Origin: UBA10649 sp965278945
Lineage (GTDB): Bacteria > Actinomycetota > Actinomycetes > S36-B12
Assembly (NCBI GenBank): GCA_965278945.1
Contig: OZ257128.1
Location: 2,790,001 to 2,854,000, forward strand
Direction of reading: 5' to 3'
Length of the DNA stretch: 64,000 nucleotides
Below are positions 8,250-15,551 of the stretch, piece by piece. Numbering within the stretch: position 1 is the stretch's first letter; every line of letters begins with the position of its first letter. The translations under genes and the position numbers were made by a program. The notes under the pieces are model-generated. The model did not search any database. It saw nothing but the letters and a program-made list of their open reading frames with translations, and was not told the DNA's origin.

Positions 8250-8301
8250 GCCCGGAAGGGCCGGAAACCCGGATTTGACCCGGGAGGCGGTTCAATTCTG
8301 G
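8250..8301 (-). repeat. stem-loop element, copy B (inverted)
   Basis: Read on the minus strand: a 10-base arm pair with 8 of 10 positions paired (8292-8301 with 8269-8278) enclosing loop ACCGCCTCCCGGG, which differs from copy A by one base, then a GCCC/GGGC hairpin at 8250-8261. The stop codon of the adjacent DinB-like gene (TGA at 8292-8294) lies inside the first arm, so the element could also fold in the 3' end of that mRNA and act as a terminator or stabiliser. Confidence 0.6.
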
Positions 8302-9056
8302 GGATCGAGGGCGGCGAGGTCGCGGAGGGCGAAACGGCGGTGCTCGTTGTGCTCGCGCATGATGACGAGCAGGCAGTGGGCGACTGTCTGCGACTCCTCG
8401 CCCCACCCCGAGAACAAGGTCGCGGACCGGGTCTGGGCCAGATCGTCATCGGATAGGGAGTCGACGACCTCGCGGACCTGGCTCAAGTGGTCCTTGTGAA
8501 GCGCGAGGACCTCGGCGAACGACGGACGCGCATCCGCATCGAGGCCCATCTCCGCGAACCCCTCGGCGGGCAGGTCCGCAGGCGGCAGTCCGATCGCGCA
8601 GTACGGCGAGGCCTTGCCGCGGATCATCGCCTCGATCCACGTGTCCACTGCGAAGGCGAGGTGCCGCAACGTCTCCACGAACGACCACTCACCGTTGACC
8701 CGCTCGGCCAGCAGGGCCTCGGGCAGCAGTTCGGCTCGCGCGAGTGCCTGCGCCCAGAGCCCCTCGATCGTGTCCCACATCGCCCGGTAGTCGTCCGCCG
8801 TCCGCGCCTCGCGCAGCTGCACCCGCTCAGGGAAGCGCGCATCGAGTTCCGCGGCGACGTACGAGGTGACGTCGACTCCGTCGATGACGACGGTCCCCAC
8901 CTCGCCGTCCCAGCCCGTGACGCTCAGATCGGTGACGAACGAGCCGTAGATGCGCACGCCGCTGAGATTGCACGCGCGGAAGGTCGACCCGCTGAGGTCG
9001 ACATCCCAGAAGACGGAGTTGACGAAGTCGCTTGTGTGGGAATGCTCGAGCACCAT
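8292..9056 (-). CDS. DinB-fold protein with N-terminal pentapeptide-like segment
   Basis: A 254-residue cytosolic protein. Residues about 10-45 (WDVDLSGSTFRACNLSGVRI) read as three to four pentapeptide-like repeats; residues about 90-250 form a DinB four-helix bundle with the metal-binding-type histidines in FVETLRHLAFAVDTW and VAHCLLVIMREHNEHRR. DinB relatives include mycothiol- or bacillithiol-dependent transferases and isomerases, so a thiol-dependent detoxification role is possible (inference). ATG at 9056 is preceded by GAGAGGATGC. Its 5' end faces an MFS gene whose GTG lies 62 bases away on the other strand. The stop is inside stem-loop copy B. Confidence 0.82.
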   Translation of the reverse strand: MVLEHSHTSDFVNSVFWDVDLSGSTFRACNLSGVRIYGSFVTDLSVTGWDGEVGTVVIDGVDVTSYVAAELDARFPERVQLREARTADDYRAMWDTIEGLWAQALARAELLPEALLAERVNGEWSFVETLRHLAFAVDTWIEAMIRGKASPYCAIGLPPADLPAEGFAEMGLDADARPSFAEVLALHKDHLSQVREVVDSLSDDDLAQTRSATLFSGWGEESQTVAHCLLVIMREHNEHRRFALRDLAALDPQN

Positions 9057-9118
9057 GGCGGCATCCTCTCGCTCCCCGGTGACACCGGAGAATACGATCA
9101 CCAGAGTGGAGGCAATTC

Positions 9119-10324
9119 GTGTCTGAGACAACTGCGGACACCGGCGTCCACGATCCAATTGACCTCAAGCGCGCAACGCGGGCGGTCTACTTCGTCTTCA
9201 TCGGGGCCGGCTTCGGGTTCGCTAGCTGGGCCTCGCGCCTGCCTCAGGTGCGCGAGGAACTCGGGCTGACTCCCGCCGCGCTCGGACTGATCCTGCTGTC
9301 CGTGGCCGTCGGCTCGCTCATCGCCCTGCCCTCGGCAGGGCTCATCGTGCACCATCTCGGCGCAGCCAAGGCGATCGTCGTTACCGCGCTGGTGTTCGCC
9401 GCAGGGCTCGCGATCGCGGCCGTCGGCGTCGGCGTTGGCGTCCTGCTCGTGGTGATCGGCCTGCTGCTCCTCGGGTTCGGCAACGGCGTGTGGGATGTCG
9501 CGATGAACGTCGAGGGTGCTGTCGTCGAGCAGCACCTCGGTCGCTCGATCATGTCCCGATTCCACGCGGGGTTCAGCGTGGGCACCGTGTTCGGCGCGCT
9601 CGTCGGCGCAGGTATGAACGCGCTCAACATCGGCGTGACCACCCACTTGCTGATCATCGTCGCCCTCATCGCGGTCGCGGTGCCTCTGTCGACTCGTGAC
9701 TTCCTGCCCGCTGGCACCGAGGATCACGACGACGGCGAGGAGCGCGATCATCCGCTCAAGGCGTGGACTGAGCCGCGCACGCTGCTCATCGGACTGTTCG
9801 TCCTGACGATGGCCTTCGCCGAGGGCACGGCGAACGACTGGCTCGGAATCGCGGCGATCGACGGCCACGGGGCGAGCGCAACGCTCGGCACACTGACCTT
9901 CGGGTTGTTCCTCATGGCGATGACCGTCGGCCGCTGGTTCGGCCCGCAGATCCTCGACCGCTTCGGCCGGGTTCCCGTCCTTCGCGTGTCCGCCGCCATG
10001 GCATTCGTCGGCCTGCTGATCGTCGTCTACGGGCCGAACCTGGGCACCGCGATGATCGGAACCGTGCTGTGGGGGCTCGGCACGGCTCTCGGCTTCCCGG
10101 TCGGCATGAGCGCGGCGGCCGACGATCCGCGTCACTCGGCCGGGCGCGTCAGCGTGGTGGCGACGATCGGCTACGTCGCCTTCCTTGCCGGGCCGCCGTT
10201 GATCGGCATCCTCGGCAACCAGGCCGGAGTACTGCGCGCGCTGACCGTCACTGCTGGACTGCTCGCGGTCGGGCTGCTCGTCGCCGGCGCCACTCGACCA
10301 TTGCCACCACCCGACGAGGACTGA
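9119..10324 (+). CDS. MFS transporter (YbjJ/FucP-like)
   Basis: A 401-residue integral membrane protein with about 12 helices in two six-helix halves separated by a charged cytoplasmic loop (around residues 197-220, EDHDDGEERDH). MFS landmarks are WASRLPQVREELGLTPAALG in the first half and a matching FDGRFGR-like loop (LDRFGRVPVLR) in the second. This arrangement fits the YbjJ-like group of uncharacterised proton-linked transporters. GTG at 9119 has a strong site GGAGG seven bases upstream. A 36-residue membrane peptide gene follows 17 bases downstream. Substrate unknown. Confidence 0.9.
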   Translation: MSETTADTGVHDPIDLKRATRAVYFVFIGAGFGFASWASRLPQVREELGLTPAALGLILLSVAVGSLIALPSAGLIVHHLGAAKAIVVTALVFAAGLAIAAVGVGVGVLLVVIGLLLLGFGNGVWDVAMNVEGAVVEQHLGRSIMSRFHAGFSVGTVFGALVGAGMNALNIGVTTHLLIIVALIAVAVPLSTRDFLPAGTEDHDDGEERDHPLKAWTEPRTLLIGLFVLTMAFAEGTANDWLGIAAIDGHGASATLGTLTFGLFLMAMTVGRWFGPQILDRFGRVPVLRVSAAMAFVGLLIVVYGPNLGTAMIGTVLWGLGTALGFPVGMSAAADDPRHSAGRVSVVATIGYVAFLAGPPLIGILGNQAGVLRALTVTAGLLAVGLLVAGATRPLPPPDED

Positions 10325-10341
10325 CCGAAGGAGACGCACGG

Positions 10342-10452
10342 ATGCGCCAAATGCTGATCGGCTTCCTCATCGCCGGCATCTTCCTCGTCGGATACCTCGC
10401 GTTCATCGCGATCCGACGGGTGCTGACGGGCAGGTCCGAGCGAGACGAGTAG
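10342..10452 (+). CDS. 36-aa single-pass membrane peptide
   Basis: A short frame, MRQMLIGFLIAGIFLVGYLA followed by FIAIRRVLTGRSERDE: one clear transmembrane helix (residues about 4-24) and a charged, basic-then-acidic tail. The ATG is preceded by a good ribosome site (GAAGGAGACGCACGG) and the gene sits 17 bases after the MFS stop in the same direction, so it is likely co-transcribed. No family recognised; a small transporter-associated subunit is a guess. Confidence 0.65.
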   Translation: MRQMLIGFLIAGIFLVGYLAFIAIRRVLTGRSERDE

Positions 10453-10574
10453 AACGACGGTCAGGGCCTCGCTCAAGGTGCGCTAAAGTCGAACTACCGC
10501 ATTCTGAGGTTGTCTGGAGTGGCAATCATGCTGGCGGGCCAGCAGGTTCCTCTAGAAACGAAGGCGGCCTCCCC

Positions 10575-11027
10575 GTGGGCATTGTCATTGCACTGGTCTG
10601 CGCGTCGGTCGCCGTATGCGTCGCACTTGTCTTCACCACGAAGTCGAGGACTACCGACAGCCCGGATCCACAGACCCGTCCGGACTTCACCGAACTGCGT
10701 GCTGCGGTCGCCGAATGGGCCGCCGTCAAGACGGCGTGCCTGGAGTACGACCTCGAGCACATGCGCACATCCGGCGTCTTCGTGCCGCGGCTTCCGCAAG
10801 CACTCGCCGATCAGTCCGCGGACGCGACCCGGGTGCTGAATCGGCTCGCGTCGCGGGTCGGTCCTGGCGTCGCTCGCGACTCGATCACCCGCATGAGTGC
10901 GCGCGCGGACGAGATCTTTACCGAGGAGGCACTGAACCCCGCGATCGTCACCGAGCGGTGGCTCGTCGAGCGGATCGCCGAGGTTCGCGAACTCGGCCAC
11001 CTCGCCGAGGAGAATCTGCCGGCCTAG
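10575..11027 (+). CDS. hypothetical membrane-anchored protein (150 aa)
   Basis: An N-terminal hydrophobic segment (GIVIALVCASVAVCVALVFT, residues 2-21) should anchor the protein, with the rest (residues 30-150) helical and charged, probably outside the membrane plane. No domain recognised. GTG at 10575 is the most upstream workable start since a TAG lies in frame before it; the ribosome site is weak (GAAGGCGG). The stop lies 3 bases from the stop of the convergent small membrane gene. Confidence 0.6.
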   Translation: MGIVIALVCASVAVCVALVFTTKSRTTDSPDPQTRPDFTELRAAVAEWAAVKTACLEYDLEHMRTSGVFVPRLPQALADQSADATRVLNRLASRVGPGVARDSITRMSARADEIFTEEALNPAIVTERWLVERIAEVRELGHLAEENLPA

Positions 11028-11030
11028 GCG

Positions 11031-11201
11031 CTACGAATTCTGCCGCCGGGCCTTTCCCCACAGCACGAAGCACATGATCAGCAGCACGAACGGGATGACC
11101 ACCAGTGACCAGTGGCCCTTGTCGAGCATCAAGCTGATCGCTCCCGCGACCGTGGCGATCGCGAAGCAGATCATGGCAATCAGGTAGGCGGTAGCGCGCA
11201 T
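11031..11201 (-). CDS. 56-aa two-helix membrane protein
   Basis: A short frame beginning MRATAYLIAMICFAIATVAG and ending FVLWGKARRQNS, with two transmembrane helices (residues about 5-25 and 31-48) joined by a short DKGHW turn. ATG at 11201 follows AGGGGGACTCAC, a strong ribosome site. It resembles the many small actinobacterial membrane proteins of unknown function. It lies downstream of the MarR-MFS-hydrolase operon in the same orientation with only 21 bases between them. Confidence 0.7.
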   Translation of the reverse strand: MRATAYLIAMICFAIATVAGAISLMLDKGHWSLVVIPFVLLIMCFVLWGKARRQNS

Positions 11202-11222
11202 GTGAGTCCCCCTAGTGCTGAG

Positions 11223-11768
11223 CTAATTGCTCAGTAGGCCAATGATCTCCGAAGTCGTGGCCGTTTCCCCAAGTTGCGGAAATATGTGGGTAACCGCGTT
11301 GGTGTGCGCGGCCATGCTCACGTCCGTCACGGCATCGACGACAACGGTGACGTGGTAGCCGAGTTCGTGAGCGAACCGTGCTGTCGATTCGACGCCCAGA
11401 CTCGAGGCGATGCCGACGAGCACGATCTGGGTCACACCAGCACGGCGCAGGTAATCGTCGAGATCGGTGCCCGTGAACGCACCCCAGGTGCGCTTGACGA
11501 CCGCGTGGTCGGATGGTTGCTGGTTCATCTCGGGGACGAGGACGTCCCAACCCAGCGGCCGGGGCTGGCCAGGTCCTTGGTCGGTTCGACCGGGTGCACC
11601 TCCCGAGACCGTCACCAGCACGACCGGCAGTCCCTGCGAGCGGAACGCATCGGCGAGCTCGCGGGATCGAGCCACGATCTCGGCGGCCGGATGAACGGTC
11701 GGCAGCGCGACGATCCAGTCCTGCAGGTCGATGACGACGAGCGCCGTCCTCGGGTCGAGAGTCGTCAA
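11223..11768 (-). CDS. isochorismatase-like hydrolase lacking the nucleophilic Cys
   Basis: A 181-residue isochorismatase-superfamily protein: the catalytic Asp in ALVVIDLQDW (Asp14), the Lys in AVVKRTWGAF (Lys92), and the cis-peptide region VGIASSLGVESTAR. At the position where cysteine hydrolases such as nicotinamidase carry Cys, this protein has Gly125, as in true isochorismatases of the PhzD kind. The start is the TTG at 11768, which overlaps the MFS stop codon (TTGA) and has AAGGAG upstream. It is the third gene of a marR-mfs-hydrolase operon, suggesting modification or breakdown of an aromatic or drug-like compound together with its export. Confidence 0.87.
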   Translation of the reverse strand: MTTLDPRTALVVIDLQDWIVALPTVHPAAEIVARSRELADAFRSQGLPVVLVTVSGGAPGRTDQGPGQPRPLGWDVLVPEMNQQPSDHAVVKRTWGAFTGTDLDDYLRRAGVTQIVLVGIASSLGVESTARFAHELGYHVTVVVDAVTDVSMAAHTNAVTHIFPQLGETATTSEIIGLLSN

Positions 11769-13069
11769 GGCGTTCTCCTTGGCTGGGTGGCGGGTTCGAG
11801 ATAGAAGGGCGGCTCGAGACGCCGGTCGATCGTCATCCCGAACTTGCCCGAGCTCGATCGCATGCGCAGGTGCTGGTACTTCACAAGGTAGTAGACACCG
11901 ACAAGACCCGCCGCAATGCCAGCGGCCGCCCCGACCCCGACCGCCCAGCGCGGACCGAAGGTGTCGGCGATCCAACCCACGAGCGGGGCCCCGATCGGTG
12001 TGCCGCCAAGCACGACGGCGAGCAGGATCGCGACGACCCGGCCGCGCATCTCCGGTTCCGTCGTCATCTGCACCGTGGTGGTAGACGAGGTCATCAGGGT
12101 CTGCGACGACACGCCCACGATAACGAGGACCGCCGCGAACAGTCCGTACGTCGGCATGACAGCAGCGAGCCCGAGAAAGATGCCGAATGACATAGCGGCC
12201 ATCACGAGCAGGGTGATCCTCGGACGAGCCCGTCGAGCAGCGAGCAGCGCTCCGACCACTGATCCGACCGCCATGGCTGACATCAGCAGGCCGAACGCAC
12301 TCGCGCCCGCGTCGAACACCGTGACGGACATCGTCGACAAGAAGATCGGGAGGTTGAGCCCGAAGGTTCCCACCAGGAAGAGCATCACCATGATCGCGAG
12401 CAGGTCAGGTCGCTTGCGCACGTACCGGAATCCCTCGACGAGATTGGAGGGGGAACGAGGAGCTCGGTTCGTGACGTACAGGTCGCGCACGCGCAGGAAC
12501 AGCAGCGAGATCAGCACGGCACCGAAGGAGACGGCATTGATGATGAAGACCCACCCGGGTCCGACGGCGGCGATGAGCAGGCCAGCGACCGCGGGGCCGA
12601 TGAGCCGGCCGAGGTTGAAGGACGTCGAGTTCAGGCCGACGGCGTTCGACAGGTGCTGCCCATCGACGAGGTCGCTCACGAAGGTCTGCCGCGCGGGTGA
12701 ATCGAAGGCGGTCACGCAGCCGAGCATCAGCGCGAAGGCATAGACCTGCCACAGCTGCACGTGGCCGCTGAGTGTCAGCAGACCGAGACCGAGTGCGAGG
12801 AGACCCATCGACGCCTGAGTCGCCATCAGCAGCTTGCGCCTGTCCAAGTGGTCGGCGGCGAAGCCCGTCACCGGCAGCAGGAGGACCTGCGGGCCGAACT
12901 GCAGGGCAAGAACGACGCCCACTGCCGCCGCGTTCTCGTGGGTCAACTGCGTCAGGACGATCCAGTCCTGCGCGATGCGCTGCATCCACGAGCCGATGTT
13001 CGAGACGAGCGCGCCGGCCGCCCAGACTCGGTAGTTGTAGATCCGGAGCGAACGGAAGGTGCTGGTCAC
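11765..13069 (-). CDS. MFS exporter (EntS/enterobactin-exporter-like)
   Basis: A 434-residue transporter starting MTSTFRSLRIYNYRVWAAGA, with about 11-12 helices and EntS/MFS_3 landmarks: GFAADHLDRRKLLMATQAS after the second helix and DSPARQTFVSDLV near the fifth helix. The family exports siderophores, macrolides and other small molecules. GTG at 13069 lies 10 bases after the marR stop, and the stop overlaps the next gene (TTGA). It is likely repressed by the upstream MarR protein. Confidence 0.9.
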   Translation of the reverse strand: MTSTFRSLRIYNYRVWAAGALVSNIGSWMQRIAQDWIVLTQLTHENAAAVGVVLALQFGPQVLLLPVTGFAADHLDRRKLLMATQASMGLLALGLGLLTLSGHVQLWQVYAFALMLGCVTAFDSPARQTFVSDLVDGQHLSNAVGLNSTSFNLGRLIGPAVAGLLIAAVGPGWVFIINAVSFGAVLISLLFLRVRDLYVTNRAPRSPSNLVEGFRYVRKRPDLLAIMVMLFLVGTFGLNLPIFLSTMSVTVFDAGASAFGLLMSAMAVGSVVGALLAARRARPRITLLVMAAMSFGIFLGLAAVMPTYGLFAAVLVIVGVSSQTLMTSSTTTVQMTTEPEMRGRVVAILLAVVLGGTPIGAPLVGWIADTFGPRWAVGVGAAAGIAAGLVGVYYLVKYQHLRMRSSSGKFGMTIDRRLEPPFYLEPATQPRRTP

Positions 13070-13079
13070 CGCGCGGTGC

Positions 13080-13496
13080 TCATGCGTCGGCGATTCGCCG
13101 GAGGATTCCCGTCGCCTTGATCAGAGCCCGACGATCGGCGTCCGAAAGCTCGTCGAGCTGGTCGGCGAGCCACTGGTGCCGCAGTCGGCTGGTCTCCTGG
13201 GCTAGGGCGATACCGGCGGGAGTCGCGCGAACGAGGACCTTGCGGCGATCGACCGCATCAGGCTCGCGCACCACGTACCCGGCATCGGCGAGGGAGTTGA
13301 TCGTCTGGTTCATCGACGGAGGAGTCACCCGCGATTGCTCGGCTAGCTCGCTGAGCGTGAAGGGGCCTTCCTTCATCAGCCGCGTGAGAACCGCATTGTG
13401 AGTGTCACCGAGCTGGTCGTCGGCCTTCTCCGCACGCAGCCTGCGTACGAGCCGGGCCAGAGCTGTGCGCAGTTCCTCGACCTGGTCGTCATCCAC
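13080..13496 (-). CDS. MarR family transcriptional regulator
   Basis: A 138-residue winged-helix regulator. The recognition region is LSELAEQSRVTPPSMNQTIN (residues about 48-67), followed by the wing with DAVDRRKVLVRATPAG, which carries the conserved DxR of MarR proteins. Dimerisation helices flank the DNA-binding core. The GTG start at 13496 has a short leader of about 13 bases after a perfect TTAGG-TTA-CCTAA operator, consistent with autoregulation of the marR-mfs-hydrolase operon, presumably relieved by an aromatic or phenolic ligand (inference). Confidence 0.92.
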   Translation of the reverse strand: MDDDQVEELRTALARLVRRLRAEKADDQLGDTHNAVLTRLMKEGPFTLSELAEQSRVTPPSMNQTINSLADAGYVVREPDAVDRRKVLVRATPAGIALAQETSRLRHQWLADQLDELSDADRRALIKATGILRRIADA

Positions 13497-13501
13497 AGTC
13501 G

Positions 13502-13528
13502 TTAGGTTACCTAATTATGCTGCCTAAC
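13502..13528. promoter_or_regulatory. probable MarR operator/promoter
   Basis: The perfect inverted repeat TTAGG-TTA-CCTAA (13502-13514) lies 6 bases before the marR start, and a further CCTAAC half (13523-13528) pairs with GTTAGG at 13501-13506. A possible -10 (CATAAT on the minus strand, 13514-13519) lies between them. The layout is typical of a self-repressing MarR promoter. The TAG stop of the upstream peptidase gene (13511-13513) falls inside the operator. Confidence 0.7.
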
Positions 13529-14683
13529 GACAACTGTGCGGTTCGGCTGGGCGCCAGCAAGGAAGTAGCCGGTGACGTCGACCGCGAGATCGGTGCCTCC
13601 GGCCGAGGTGGCGAAGGCGATCGTCCCGTCGGACGCCACCGGCACGATCGCGCTGCCCCGTCCGCTCTTGTTGAGTCGTACCTTCACCACGACCTTGCTC
13701 GTCCCCTGGCCCGGGCCCCACACGGTGATCTTGGCCGGAGCGGTCGAGCCCAGGGCCGCGACCTTCACGACAACTGCGGCAACACCCGTTTCGGGGACTC
13801 CTCCCTGACCGGTCACCTTGGTGAGAATTCCGCCGAGGTCACCGCGCCAGCCGGTCGGATGGAGCCGGCAGGGCAGCGTCGGGGTCGGCACGGGAGTCGG
13901 CTCGGGGATGCCGTCATCGAAGCCTGGCCAGTCATCGTGGTCGCCCCAGCCGAATCCATGATCGCTTCCGGCAACAAGGCCCGCGCCCGTCCGCGTGCTG
14001 AGCGCTCGGAACGGCGTCACGGGGATGGCGGCGTCGGCCCGACCGGGCTCGATCACGACCGCGTCCGATCGCGACGAGGCGCAGAACGGGGCGAGCGCCG
14101 TGCCGTCCCACATCGATGTCCGACCGCTGGCACCGTCCCACGTGAGCGAGATGTGCATGTGGTTCCGGTGGCATGTGGTGTCGTTGCCCTTCGGGCACCC
14201 GTCCAGCTTCGTCCAGCCGCGCTCGGGGCTATACGCCGCCCAGAACTTGTTGCTCCAGCCGATGTACATGATGCCGAGCCTCGTCGCGTTGCCGGCCGGA
14301 ACGCCGGCGGCGTCGAGCCCGATCAGCCAGTTCAGGAACGCGGTGGCATTCGCGCGCCCCTTCGGGCTGCGCGTGCTCGTCATCCAGTCGATCGCACGGC
14401 CGTCCTTGTGCTCGCTCGTGCCACCGTTGCCGCACGAGCGCGACGTTCCCATGTACTGGTTCGACCCGTACGTCCGCTTGAGCAGAGCTATCAGCTTGCG
14501 CGTGCCCGGCTTGGGAGCAGGACTGCACGTCGTCTGCGCCTCATACGTCGCGGGCGGGTCATAGGCGACGGGTAGACCTCGGGGGGTCACTGGCACGGGT
14601 GCACCTTGAGCCGTCGGTATTCCTGCGAACGCTGCCAACAGTGCGAGCGCAACGATGGGGATTACTCGACGCTGGGTGAGCAT
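13511..14683 (-). CDS. secreted M15/VanY-like zinc peptidase with actinobacterial wall-associated domain
   Basis: A 390-residue exported protein (signal peptide MLTQRRVIPIVALALLAAFA, AQGAP cleavage). Residues about 55-185 carry the zinc-site pattern of LAS/M15-like peptidases, or the related ARB_07466 C-terminal domain: SEHKDGRAIDW (His92, Asp99) and CHRNHMHISL (His175/His177). After a PEPTPVPTPT linker, residues about 290-385 match the repeat domain found in actinobacterial amidases (VTGQGGVPETGVAAVVV, then TDLAVDVTGYF), thought to bind or coat the cell surface. ATG at 14683 has AGAGGATCCC upstream. Likely acts on peptidoglycan; substrate unproven. Confidence 0.82.
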   Translation of the reverse strand: MLTQRRVIPIVALALLAAFAGIPTAQGAPVPVTPRGLPVAYDPPATYEAQTTCSPAPKPGTRKLIALLKRTYGSNQYMGTSRSCGNGGTSEHKDGRAIDWMTSTRSPKGRANATAFLNWLIGLDAAGVPAGNATRLGIMYIGWSNKFWAAYSPERGWTKLDGCPKGNDTTCHRNHMHISLTWDGASGRTSMWDGTALAPFCASSRSDAVVIEPGRADAAIPVTPFRALSTRTGAGLVAGSDHGFGWGDHDDWPGFDDGIPEPTPVPTPTLPCRLHPTGWRGDLGGILTKVTGQGGVPETGVAAVVVKVAALGSTAPAKITVWGPGQGTSKVVVKVRLNKSGRGSAIVPVASDGTIAFATSAGGTDLAVDVTGYFLAGAQPNRTVVVRQHN

Positions 14684-14783
14684 GGGATCCTCTCCCGATA
14701 GGGCATTACTTGAGGTACCCACCCGCAGCGTCGGTCAACCAGTCTTGCGCCGCGAGCTTCGCGACACGGTGTATAACCGCCAG

Positions 14784-15551
14784 ATGACTAGTCAGGGTGT
14801 TGTCGTCACGGGCGCGGGTAACGGAATCGGCCGCGCCATCGCGCGCCGCATGGCCGCCGAGGGGGCTCGGGTCGTGGTGAACGACCTCGACGGCGACGGC
14901 GCTCGTGCTGTTGCCGAGGAGATCGGCGGCCATGCCTGGGTCGGCGATGCGGCCAGCGAAGCCGGAGTCACCGACTTGATCACTGCTGCTCGCGACTACC
15001 TCGGCGAGATCGACGTGTTCTTCGCGAACGCTGGCATTGACGTCGCGGCGGGCCTGGATGCGACCGAGGCGCAGTGGCAGCGCATGCTCGACGTGAACGT
15101 GCTGGCGCACGTGCGCGCCGCCCGTCTCCTCGTGCCGACGTGGGTCGAGCGCGGGAGCGGTCGCTTCATCGTCACGGCCTCGGCGGCCGGCCTGCTCACG
15201 ATGCTCGGCAGTGCGCCATACGCGGTAACGAAGCACTCGGCGGTCGCGTTCGCCGAATGGCTGGCCATTACGTACGGCAACCAGGGTGTCGTCGTGCAAG
15301 CAATCTGCCCGCAGGGTGTGCGCACCCGCATGCTCGAAGACGCCGGTCCGCTGGCCGAGATTCTCATCCGCGACGCGTTCCTCGAGCCCGAGGATGTCGC
15401 GGAGATGGTGTGGCAGGCAATGCAGGACGACCGCTTCCTCATCCTTCCCCACCCTGAAGTCGCGGACTACTACACCGCGCGGGCGAGTGACACCGACTCC
15501 TGGCTGCGCACAATGCGCAAACTGCAGCGGCGACTTGATGAGCACAAGTAG
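14784..15551 (+). CDS. SDR family oxidoreductase
   Basis: A 255-residue classical short-chain dehydrogenase: cofactor motif TGAGNGIGRAIA (residues 9-20), FANAGIDVA (NAG motif), catalytic Ser in FIVTASAAGLL, and YAVTKHS with Tyr/Lys. An acidic residue after beta-2 (VVNDLDGD) suggests NAD(H) preference. Substrate unknown. ATG at 14784 is chosen because upstream residues are not SDR-like. It overlaps the following GNAT gene by 14 bases. Confidence 0.88.
   Translation: MTSQGVVVTGAGNGIGRAIARRMAAEGARVVVNDLDGDGARAVAEEIGGHAWVGDAASEAGVTDLITAARDYLGEIDVFFANAGIDVAAGLDATEAQWQRMLDVNVLAHVRAARLLVPTWVERGSGRFIVTASAAGLLTMLGSAPYAVTKHSAVAFAEWLAITYGNQGVVVQAICPQGVRTRMLEDAGPLAEILIRDAFLEPEDVAEMVWQAMQDDRFLILPHPEVADYYTARASDTDSWLRTMRKLQRRLDEHK

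Larger units (their letters stand above)
7825..8291. other. 467-bp intergenic region holding two stem-loop repeats
   Basis: This stretch between two minus-strand genes has no well supported gene. It holds two related stem-loop elements in opposite orientation (7893-7979 and 8250-8301, annotated separately). Between them is a weak short minus-strand frame with a hydrophobic N-terminus. No tRNA or other RNA gene was recognised. Confidence 0.5.

Noticed and set aside
9098..10339. Long open frame (413 codons) on the minus strand opposite the MFS gene
   Set aside because: It mirrors the MFS coding frame, is rich in Asp/Arg/Gly/His with no hydrophobic or family pattern, and lies antisense to a clear transporter.
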